From Enoplosus armatus (lineage: Eukaryota > Chordata > Actinopteri > Centrarchiformes > Enoplosidae), in assembly GCF_043641665.1 (NCBI RefSeq), contig NC_092194.1, forward strand, positions 19,891,798 to 19,955,797: a stretch of 64,000 nt of DNA, read 5' to 3'. The position numbers and the translations under genes were made by a program. Shown in pieces: positions 1-26,818 of this stretch. The notes below the pieces were generated by a model. The model searched no databases, was not told where the DNA came from, and saw only the letters and a list, made by a program, of their open reading frames with translations. Within the stretch, counting starts at the first letter, position 1; each line of letters opens with the position of its first letter.

Positions 1-1011
1 TGGGGCCTGCAACCTGTCGCAGGATCCCTGGGTGTCGCGGGCAGCATCCAGGGCAGCGAGGTTGCTGAGGTGGAGGATGGTGTCTTTGAATTGGCATTGA
101 AGACGTCCAGGCCTCTGATGGTGCTGTGTGAACTGGTCCACCCAGAGCTAGAAGCTGCTGTAGCCAAGCGCTGCCTGGCTACTCAAATTCAAAAGGATGT
201 CCTGACCTGCCATGTCCTGTGCCCCATGCGTGGCTTTTACCGGCTGTCGGTGTTTGTGCGGGACTATGAGAAAACAGAAGTCAAGTTCCAGAACGCTGCA
301 AACTTCCTGTTGCACTGCAAAGGGAAGGTGGTCAGTCCGGATGAGCTCTTCCCTCCAAACCTGGGCACAGCGTGCGGGCCGGGGACCCGCACATCAGAGG
401 CAGGGCTGTCCAAATTCAGCCACACGACAGCGCTGGTGAGCACCCAGCAAGGCAAGTGTAACATCACCTTCCACAACCAGCAGGAGCTTGAGCTTCACAC
501 TGTGCTCAGCAGAGAAGAGAACAAAACAGCAGCCATCCCGCTTTCACGCTACCTCTTCTGCACATACACAGACAGCAAGGTGACGGTGAGCGTCAGCCTC
601 CCTGATCCTGGGGTGTATCGGCTGGCCCTGTATGCTAGGCTCACCCCTGGTGGAGATTTCAACCCCATGTGTGACTTTGTTCTGAGGAACAGCTGTGATC
701 AGCCGGGGCCTCCGTTCCCCTGTGTCTACTCAGCCTGGAGGAAAGGCTGCGTGCTCTTTGAGCCTCGCGTGGGCCTGCTGGAGCCCCTCTCATGGGTCCG
801 CTTCAGGGTGAGGATCCCCGGGGCCCAAAGGGTGAGTGTGGTGGGAGAGACGCGAACTGATCTGAAACTAAATAAGAGCAGAGTCTGGGAGGGCGAGGTT
901 TTCAGTGGAAATGGTCTCCAACAACTGAAACTGGCCTCCGCCTCGGGCGAGTCCAGTGACATGGCTGTTTTGATGACCTTTGACATCAACCAGTCGGACA
1001 GAGAAGTGTGA
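1..1011 (+). CDS. ky: Kyphoscoliosis peptidase (KY)-like protein, C-terminal part (gene starts before the window)
   Basis: The frame is open from base 1 to a TGA at 1009-1011, giving 336 residues with no start of their own. This is the last, long coding exon of a gene entering from the left. No intron is needed within the visible part. The protein resembles the C-terminal beta-sandwich (Ig-like) repeats of the KY family, which follow the transglutaminase-like core. Recognisable stretches are YRLSVFVRDY, LSKFSHTTALV, KVTVSVSLPDPGVYRLALY, and the SAWRKGC, PRVGLLEP and SRVWEGEVF region. KY proteins are muscle sarcomere/Z-disc factors needed for neuromuscular maintenance, and they have fish paralogs. 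The transglutaminase-like Cys-His-Asp core is outside the window, so activity cannot be judged. An alternative is another transglutaminase-like paralog of KY. The family call is fairly sure; which paralog is not. Confidence 0.7.
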   Translation, partial: WGLQPVAGSLGVAGSIQGSEVAEVEDGVFELALKTSRPLMVLCELVHPELEAAVAKRCLATQIQKDVLTCHVLCPMRGFYRLSVFVRDYEKTEVKFQNAANFLLHCKGKVVSPDELFPPNLGTACGPGTRTSEAGLSKFSHTTALVSTQQGKCNITFHNQQELELHTVLSREENKTAAIPLSRYLFCTYTDSKVTVSVSLPDPGVYRLALYARLTPGGDFNPMCDFVLRNSCDQPGPPFPCVYSAWRKGCVLFEPRVGLLEPLSWVRFRVRIPGAQRVSVVGETRTDLKLNKSRVWEGEVFSGNGLQQLKLASASGESSDMAVLMTFDINQSDREV

Positions 1012-1489
1012 AATCAAAAGTCTGTCAGAGACCGGATGGATAGGTCTCTGAATAGAGCTGTTAACTGCCTAATGACGTTATTAGTATGGACTGATGCAAA
1101 TTAGACTGGGGTTGAAAATATTTGCAAATAATTAAAACTGTGAGCCGTAATCTTTCAGGTTTAACTGCATCAAGACAATACAGACGGAGCCAGGTTATTG
1201 CCAGTCGCAATAAGGTGTAGAAAATGTAATTTCAAATATGATCCTGTGAATGTGTAAACTCTGTAGCAATGAAGTCATAAAAATGCAATATCAAACTTAC
1301 CTGGCAATTGCTTTGAAGGTCTTTGGTGCAGGTAGTATTCAGTACAAAAAAAACCTTCAAAATTGACACTGGTGCTCAGCTGTGGTGCTCAGCCGTGATA
1401 TCATACTGAACAGGAGTGCATTTGTGCATTACTATTGTGTTGTTAGAAGTAAATGTGCATTATGAAATGATGGTTGTCAAAAGGCGTGA

Positions 1490-1495
1490 AATAAA
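1490..1495 (+). terminator. Polyadenylation signal of the KY-like gene
   Basis: AATAAA lies about 480 bases after the KY-like stop codon in A/T-rich sequence and is followed by a T-rich stretch at 1521-1532. It is the best cleavage signal downstream of that gene. An ATTAAA near 1131 is a weaker, earlier alternative. Confidence 0.5.
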
Positions 1496-2039
1496 AATAT
1501 ACTGTGAAAACAATCTGGACAACTTTTTTTTTCTCCATTGCAATTTCAGTTTCCATAATTCCAGCATTAATCAGAGGCCTATCAATGATCTTTAAACATT
1601 TGTTTTGGAACGTTGTTAAAATGTTGGTAATCCTAGTAGTTTAAGGATTAAGTAAACTGAATCAAAATATCCAGACAGATCACTTGAACACACACCCACC
1701 ATACTACTTCCTCATTTTCACATTATGCTGTTTTTGCAGTTGCTATTCAAGAAATCAATGTCTTGTTCTGTACTAACAGGAAGTGATAGAAGACGCTAAG
1801 GGATGTCAAACAATCTGTGACCTTGGAACTCTGCCGTCACTTAAACTTAACAAAGAGAAAGAAAAATGTTTTTGTTCAGATTTAACAGGAGCTGTCTCAC
1901 CACCATCTACAAAAAAATAAGGAATAAATAACGTTTGTTGTTGTGCAGCCGTAAGAAGCTCCTCCATTTCCTTTCCTTTTATATGACAATAGTGTTTATT
2001 ACTGAAAACACATTTCTAGTATGAACACAATACACTTAT

Positions 2040-2395
2040 AACCTGCTTGGAATTAGCATAAAGTCTGGTATTGGGACTCAGTTGCCAGTCTAATACAACA
2101 ATAAACCCTCCCCTCATGAAGGTTATGAAGGATTTGATGTATTCCATTATACAGACAGGTGTTTCTGGTATTCAGCCTGAATGATATACACGGGGTGGAC
2201 AAAATAACAGAAACCCCTGTCAGTATAATGCAATACAATTTAACAGCACTACAAACTCCAGCTTCCAAAATGGCCATACAGTAGAATCAACACCTCTCTA
2301 AAACCATATAACAAAAACTGAACACTATAACCTTCATGAAGGTCAGATTTATTGCAGGACTGCTGTATTAGACTGCATTACTTTTAGCCAGGCGT
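2040..2395 (-). repeat. Dispersed percomorph-type interspersed repeat
   Basis: Read on the minus strand, this stretch contains TTTTGTCCACCCCGTGTATA, CTGACAGGGGTTTCTGTTA and two copies of the phrase CCTTCATGA. I recognise this combination as a high-copy percomorph repeat. No coding capacity is visible. The edges are approximate and I do not know its formal family name. Confidence 0.5.
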
Positions 2396-2963
2396 AGTTA
2401 ACAACATGAATTCAAACTCGTTGTCCCATGCAGCTGGAGACAGTCAAACCCAGGGGACAGTTTAAGTTGGGGTCAAAGCTGGTGACACCTTCCTTTCCAT
2501 CCCACCAAAACGTGCAACATATCACCTTATTAGCTTCAGTATAAAAAAAAAAGAATCCCCCCCACCCACCATCCCCCTTAGTAAAAGTGAACAAACCCAG
2601 CACTGTACAGTACACTATTGTTGCAGTGACCTGGGCCCACTCAGCAGGCTTTGGCAGACGCCAGTGAGAGTGATGAGTGTTTACATGTGGCTGTCATAAT
2701 AGCCCACAAATAGCCTCGGCTCACTGCCTCAGTAAGAATACAACAATAGTGGGGCGGGAAGGAGAAAAAGGGCGGGTAACTGGTGGAAGCGATATGGTAA
2801 GAGTGAGTTTTAAGTGTGGTAAGTGTATCGGGGGGGGGGGGGGCTCGCCTTGAGTCGCCGGGGAGAAACTGGCGGCGCAGTGGTGGCCGGAGAGAGGCGA
2901 GGAAGCGCTGATGTCAGAGGTTAGCCATGTGGAGGACTGTGTCTGCCTGGCAACAATACAAGG

Positions 2964-3122
<159 letters not shown>

Positions 3123-3242
3123 CTGTCTTCCTTTCTTTTAAAACACCCACAGCATGAGGAAATGGAGGGCTAGGATTCCTCACATTCTCTCAGCACTATT
3201 TCAGCTGCCATTTCTCTTTAACAAAGTGCATTAATAGCTGAA

Positions 3243-3281
<39 letters not shown>
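3243..3281. repeat. (CA)n microsatellite
   Basis: A second CA run of about 38 bp, 120 bp from the larger one. It may be one older array split by unique sequence. Confidence 0.97.
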
Positions 3282-3285
<4 letters not shown>

Positions 3286-6200
3286 CTGTTAAGTCTCAAG
3301 TCCCAGTAACAGAGAGCTCCCCGCCTCAGCTGGTGCTGATACAGGGTTTGGATGCACAGAGGGAATCCATGTTGTCTCACCAAGTGACAAATCCGCTACT
3401 ATGCTGAACTGGCTGCTGACATCTGACAGCAAAACAATTATCACACAATCGAGTACGGCAACTGCGTGTAGACCTTTAAGTGAAATTTTAAATGACTGAA
3501 TGTTGCATAAAGATGATAAAAGAACAAAGATTGATCAACCATATAAATATTTAATGGAACACGTGGTGCCATAAAAACAACAATTAGATTATAAAAGCAT
3601 CAGTCACAGGAAAAAAACAGAAGTTACAGTAGTTTTGTGCAAATGCAATTCAGTTTTGCTCACATGCTGTGAACACCCTCAAAACAAAATGTGGAGGTCA
3701 GTTTGGCACTTTTGAAGTTAGTTGGGGTTTTTTGCTTCTCATTACAATAGCAACAATACGTTCTTTATACGTTTTTTTTTTTCCTTTGACTTTGGACGGC
3801 CTGTAGATAGAGAGAAGAAATGAGCCCTTTGCTTTTTTTCCCCCAGATCTAATTCTGCCATCATGACATCCTTTTTTTGTACGTGGCTGTGCGGCTAGCC
3901 GGTACGTGGCCACAGACAGAAGAATATCAACCACAATTTCACCCCCATCTTCTTCTATAACACTTGGATTTGATAGGGCAAATATGTAATCTCAGGTATG
4001 GAAATAATAAGTACACCTGAGCAAATTCCTCTCGCTGTCTGTGAGGACTGTGGGGCGAAGAGCCTGTGATTCCCTTTTAACCTCGATAGGACAGAACAGC
4101 CCAAAACAATTAGTATCAACAGTCCCCTGAGGCCTAAGAATTATATTTGGACAGTTCAAAATCCATTTCCAAGCCGCCTTTCTCCAATAAGCACAAAATA
4201 CCATGAAAATATCCACTTCTTCAAGAAGTGCATACATTCCTCACTGTTGGCCCTTTTGAACATTGGAGCCAATTTCCAAAACTACAAAAGAACAAAATCG
4301 TCTCACACTGCGTTGTCACATCGCAGTACAAGAACATCACATTTCCCCACTTTATATAAAACCAATTAACACCAAACTTTGTTTTTGTCCTATAACTTCA
4401 GCTACAAAATGGCTAGCCTCCACATACGCGATGAAGACACCAGGGTGCTCAGTCTGCCAGAGAGCTGCGTAGCAGTCACACCGAGAAGCTTGTGGAGGGC
4501 TCTTTGGGCCCCCAATGTGCAATAAGTAGGGGTCACCCGACTTTAGTCACAAACTCAATCTTCATTTTTTTTTCATACTCTGATACAAGACTTCAAGGTT
4601 TTGTATCCCAACTAGGGCTGGGCACAAAAAATGTACTTTTAAGTGCGTCTATTTCTATTATTTCAGATAGTTGTTTATTTTAAAGGAACACAGACTTTCC
4701 ATCTAGTGTATGCAGATTTCCATTTAAGAAATCAACTGATCTGTTTGATCTGTTATTCATGTAATAAACTAAAATAAGCCACCAAGAAATTTACCACTGT
4801 GAACATAAATCAAGTTTAAGTACCCAGCCCATATTCCAACATCTTTTTGGTTAGTTTGTAAGAATACCTGAATTGTCCTGAGCCCTCCAGCGACCTCCCC
4901 CTGTGTGACCTCGCCTACTTTACCCTCTGGCTTAGTAAAAACACATTGCTTTAATAAACAACTCCATGGATTCCTTTCACCAACACTGTTGAAGGACGGA
5001 TCCTCGCCTGACAACACCTCCTCCCCCTGCGACAGGGAGAGGGATGGAGCTCTGAATGCAGCTTTAATCTCTGCTTTTCTTAGCCGTAGCCAAGGCACTG
5101 CTGGATCAGAGAACCCTGACATCTCACAACCGATCAGATTCTCTTTGAGTTTTTTTTCTACAAAAAAAAATTGCATCTGCTTTAGCTTTTTGTAGCATGT
5201 GCGAGAGGAGACGTTTTGCTTGCACCTAGAATGTTCAAATTCACTGTCTTACAAAAATACTATTCGTCGTTTCGAGGTAATTCAAATTCTGAGCAGATAT
5301 GTAAAATAAATGTGATTATTTTCTCTTGGTGGTACCAGTTTGGTGAAAGGCAATTTTGTCAGAATATATGTGGTATCATATTCACATGACATCTCAACAC
5401 ATGCAAAATAGTGTAGACGTACTTAGTAGTAGTAGTTGTGTATGTGTGTGTATAAGTTAGTGGTAATTTGATTTAAATATCACAAACATCTTACATAACC
5501 CTCAACTCTTTAAGGACTACCTTTTGGTCTTTTGGCCAATTATGGTCTCAGTTTCTCAGTGTAGCAGGTTTCAAAGCTGTGGCACCTTCAGTCTTCCATA
5601 CATCAGCCTCACAACTCTTTCACTGTCACTCAGGTTAACTCTCTGCAGTATTACATAACGACAGAGCGACAGCAACTGTTGCTCAACACAGACGGCTTTG
5701 AGAGTGCATCTCTGAAACGCTAAACAGAGGATCCGGCTTGAACAAGAGTTATCGTTTAGTCAACAAAGGATTCATGTTACATATCATCCTGCTCCACTTT
5801 AAAAAAAAAACTGTACGCTGTTTGCATTTTGTTGCAACAACAGCACATCAGTCATTTGTAAGCATAGGTAATGCTCTTTTTTCTCCAAATGGCATCTCCG
5901 TTTGCAACACAATCCGTCACTTGTTGTTAAGACCCTACATGGTGTTATGTGAACCACAAGCACTCAAAGCCAGAATCCAGCAGACCACAGAATACAAGCT
6001 GTGAGAGACTGAGAATTTAGCAGCTCATTTGTTCACCCGGCTTTGTCCTTAAAGAGCTATTCGAGGGTACTGTAAGTAGAATATATAAAAACACAAGGTA
6101 CAATTGCACTTGCAGAAGGACTGTAAGAGAGGAGTTAATGGAATGAGTAACTCGGGGTGAGCTCCTCCTCTCCACGTGAACCCCTCTTTCGCTGGCTGGA

Positions 6201-6851
6201 ACATGCCAGAGTAATATATGTTAGAAGCATACTTCATTGCTATGTTATGTGCTATTCTATGCATTGTATTATTCTCCTAAAAGACAGTGGCACATCTAGC
6301 ATAAGATGGTATGGCTTGGTCAGATCAAAGTGGACGGATGGGGCCAGCAGTGTCAGGTTGAGTTCATACACTCAAGGGTCAACTGGGGGAAAATAACTTG
6401 CTAACAATGTTATCAGTCTCTGTTTGTCTGCCAGCTGAAAACTAAATTATTGATTGTTTCAGTTTGTCTGTTGACAGCGCTGACAGACAGACATGTAAAA
6501 CATGACATAGTCAGCGTTCTGAATGGCAACCCAAAATACACTGAGGTCACCACACATCTGTTTAGATACGAATCGAACAACAGCCAGTGTTCACCTCACT
6601 AGCAAGCATTTCCCCCCTCTGCTAAGGAATTAGATTATGGACTTAAAATATGCTCTTAGCAGAGACGCCCTTCCTCTCTTATCTGCCATGACTCATTATG
6701 CAGAACAGGTGCTTTTTTTGGTACAGTGTACAAAGGCTAATGTAATATATTGTACCATTATAGCAGCAGCAGTATGTGCACACTTCTAGTTTGCATGTTA
6801 CACTGCTGACCCCATAATGAATGAAAGCCATCAAATCTCCAGAGATTGTAG

Positions 6852-7080
6852 CAGGGTTCCTACACATTTTCAACTTCTAAATTCCACTTATTTACCAAGA
6901 TTTCACTTTGAAATGCTTGGTTGGTTAAATATTGCAATTTCGAATTTAAGTGGGTCTATAGTACCCAAATATGCAGCTGTACAAATGACAACACAGGTTT
7001 TCCACAGAAATTACTGACAGCTTATCAAACACACACTTTCTTCCAATTTATAGAATTTCAAAACGTGTGTAGGAACCCTG
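6852..7080. mobile_element. Non-autonomous hAT-like MITE (about 229 bp)
   Basis: The left edge reads CAGGGTTCCTACACATTTT and the right edge is the inverted complement ending in GTGTAGGAACCCTG, so there are terminal inverted repeats of roughly 14-19 bp. The interior is A/T-rich with no transposase. The CAGGG...CCCTG ends are typical of hAT-superfamily elements in fish. I could not identify a clear 8-bp target-site duplication, which suggests an old copy. Confidence 0.65.
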
Positions 7081-7459
7081 ATCAGAGGAAGACATGCATA
7101 GAACATTAGTGTGACACACGATCGCAGAGGAAACAGTGGCATAACTACTCATTTAAACAGGACATAAAGTCTGATTCTCTGCAACATCATGCCACTGATA
7201 CAAAGCCTTATACCTTTCACTAAAGGCTCTACTGATGTTTACCCAAACCTAATCAAACAGGAAAGTGAATCAAGGTTTTCCCAGATTATTTCATTTCCCC
7301 AAAAGCCGTGACCCAAAAGATTAAAAACAATAATGGGAATGTTCACACTTATAACTCCAACCATTTTGACCAAATGGTGAAATGAGTGATCCACACCTGG
7401 CTGCAGGTTAAGGAAACGTAACCTCAGTGATTCAATGTGTTGCAGGGACTGAAGTCTGC

Positions 7460-7465
7460 TTTATT
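7460..7465 (-). terminator. Candidate polyadenylation signal for dnaaf9
   Basis: Minus-strand AATAAA (plus strand TTTATT). It is the first canonical signal downstream of the dnaaf9 stop at 8357, about 890 bases away. It is also only 116 bases beyond the stop of the candidate alternative exon at 7581-7729, and could serve both. Confidence 0.4.
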
Positions 7466-7580
7466 GCACTTTCATTAGATTCACTTTAGGAGTCTTAAAA
7501 TAAAGCACTGGGATGGCGTTTAGCTATGTGATTAATGGCATCATTCATCAGTTGTCTACAGCCAACAGGCTGTCCAATGT

Positions 7581-7729
7581 TTACAGCTCTATGGCCAAGC
7601 GCTCCCTCTGCTGCAGCGTGGCACGCAGACAAGATAACAGGTGGGCCATGGATTGGGTGACAACAGAGGAGGAGCGATTCTTGAGAAACCCCACCAGGGA
7701 GCCCACCAGAATCACACGGCTATCCATGC
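7581..7729 (-). CDS. Candidate alternative/extra terminal exon (minus strand), product unknown
   Basis: On the minus strand a good acceptor (TTTCTGGACAG) opens at 7729 into 49 codons ending in TAA at 7581-7583. The peptide starts MDSRVILVGSLVGFL and ends LLSCLRATLQQRERLAIEL. It is Leu/Arg-rich and looks like an amphipathic, HEAT-like helical tail. The entry phase (two bases before the first full codon) matches the phase-1 exit of dnaaf9 exon 36, so it could be an alternative last exon. A minus-strand AATAAA follows at 7460. The alternatives are the relic last exon of another gene, or chance. I do not recognise the sequence. Confidence 0.3.
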
Positions 7730-8356
7730 CTGTCCAGAAATAGAGGCATTAATTTGCCAACTGTGATAAACAGAAACGCACAAGCTGTAGGAGTGTGCGG
7801 TTGGAAATTCCCTTCAATTGTGAAAGTCTCATAGCTTGCAGGCTTAGTGGCGTAATCACATTGGTCTAAAGATGGAGTCTCGTGTTGCGTTATGTTTCAG
7901 ATTTGTCTGCAGTTGTGTGCAACTCTCATCTCTTGACAAACGTTGATTTGAATTAACACAAGTGACCACATCAATTTGCCACTTTCATTTGATAAATATG
8001 ATACCAAACTCGCCAAAGTGCTAACTAGAGTTAGTGGTGCTGGAGTAGGACGTAAGGCAAACAGCCATGCAATGACATAACTGGCTTTTGATGGGTGATG
8101 TCATTGTTTAAAAGTTTGCCTGCACTCAACCTTTTTATGCCACCAAATTAGGAAAGAAGGTGACACAGTACATAGATAATGAATGGGCGTCTAGCAGCAG
8201 CAGTTTCTGCAGATGCATGTGGTGTGAACACACATTGACCATTCTAGTGGAGTGTTGAGCACATAACCCCTGTGCCCTCCCTGCCCCTCCCACAGTGGTT
8301 CCCTTAGAGTTAAAAAAAAAAAACAGATGGAGGCTGGACATACAGACGGATTCTAT
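7730..8356 (-). other. Probable dnaaf9 3' untranslated region
   Basis: There is no coding signal other than the adjacent candidate exon. The sequence follows the dnaaf9 stop codon directly, and no minus-strand AATAAA occurs before 7460. Confidence 0.4.
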
Positions 8357-25396
<17,040 letters not shown>

Positions 25397-25506
25397 TGTA
25401 ATTGTTGTCGCGGTTCACACAATTTTCGTTTTAAACCGAACACCGTTATGTATTTTCAGGCGGAATATCTACATTTTCTCCATCACCCTGAAGAGTGTCT
25501 ACACTA

Positions 25507-25520
25507 GATAGCATAGCAAC
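25507..25520. promoter_or_regulatory. RFX X-box-like motif upstream of dnaaf9
   Basis: GATAGCATAGCAAC matches the palindromic X-box consensus GTTGCCATGGCAAC at 10 of 14 positions, with a perfect right half (GCAAC). It sits about 110 bases before the dnaaf9 ATG, the usual place for RFX sites in ciliary gene promoters. Placement and the gene's function support it; binding is an inference. Confidence 0.5.
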
Positions 25521-26432
25521 GGAGCGAACCATTTCATATTTAGGGGGGGTTGAGAATATTATTATGATATTTTGGGGAAATAGTGATATTATATACTACT
25601 AATTATTATATAGTCTACAAAGAGTTTGCCATATATAGCATCATATTTCGTTTTGGCCGATTCAAGCAATTAACAAAAAGGATTGTATCCGAATTTGCCA
25701 GGCAGTTTTCCCCCCATTTTACGCTGTAGTACTGCCTTGATTTGGGCCGTTTTGACAGCGGCAGGCAGCAGCGCGCAGAAGCACAGGGAGAGATGGTGCA
25801 ATCCCTCAGTAATCTCAGTTGTTGTGTATGTGGGGGAACTCCTTCATATACTGTAGCTGAGTCTATGGCAGTATGACAATACATGCATGTGCTATCAATG
25901 ATACATTCCATGTTGTTGTTGTTTTTGCCTTCATCATAAGTGATAAGAAAGCAATCAAGGAGACAATTCAACCAGAAATCTTTTTTTCTGAATTTTCTTT
26001 GAGAAAATTCTTTGAGAAAATTGAAACTGATCATCAGTGTTAACGAGCATACCACTCCCTCTGTTTTGATTGAATATCTGCAGTGAGGCTGATTCAGCAA
26101 TAATGCAAACCAGAAACAATCACAGGATGCTGCTCAGGTTTAACCGTGCAGAGGGCAGCAGCTTGATCAGGTGGGAAAAGGAAACTGAACCAGGCCAACT
26201 GATGAGGAGTTTGCAAATTCCCATAATGGTTCAGTTTAAAATGTTTGCCTCAAATATGATCTTTGAAACGCTGGCATATTTAAATGTACTCACTTTGTGG
26301 GGGACATAAATCTATTCATTACGGGGACTCACCCACTGTGTTTGAAGATGCAGAGAGTCAGGCTTGGGGTTAAGCCTGTAGTGGTTATGGTTTATGTTAG
26401 GGTTAGTCTCTAGCAAGTTAAGGCAATGTCTT

Positions 26433-26434
<2 letters not shown>

Positions 26435-26482
<48 letters not shown>
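26435..26482. repeat. (TG)n microsatellite
   Basis: A pure TG run of about 48 bp, roughly 340 bp upstream of the GIMAP start codon. Confidence 0.97.
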
Positions 26483-26485
<3 letters not shown>

Positions 26486-26818
26486 AATCTTGGTTTAAAG
26501 TGCACAAAGGCATTAGTTAGAGTTACTGCTTCTTATTTGCAAGTAAAGCGATGCTTGTGGGGGAAGGGACGGAGTTCTTTCATAGAACTCAAGCATGACG
26601 TGAAGCCTGAGAAAGTTGCATTGGACTAGTACCTTGTTTGTTCCAGGTTGTGCATTGGAATGCACTTCCTTGAGAAAAAACTGCAGGTGACACATGAAAT
26701 CAGGAAGCATCTTTCTGCCCTCATAATGCTTGTTTCAGAACCAGAGAATCCAGTTTCAGGTTTTATCTTGAACTAACAAGGATCTTAAAGCAGACCTGTG
26801 AGAGCACCTGCAAAAGAC

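Larger units (their letters stand above)
25397..26818. other. Divergent intergenic region between dnaaf9 and the GIMAP gene
   Basis: The left part is the dnaaf9 promoter. The right part holds a TG microsatellite (26435-26482) and the likely promoter and 5' UTR of the plus-strand GIMAP gene. The minus-strand open frame at 25615-26100 shows no domain and is treated as chance. Phrases such as GGGGACTCACCC and GGTTATGG..GTTAGGGTTAG near 26320-26410 resemble degenerate fish minisatellite/repeat sequence. Confidence 0.5.

Noticed and set aside
4769..5176. 135-aa minus-strand open frame
   Set aside because: No recognisable domain, no splice support, and it ends in low-complexity poly(T)/poly(A).
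7513..7743. 76-aa plus-strand open frame
   Set aside because: It is antisense to the better supported minus-strand exon candidate and lacks homology.
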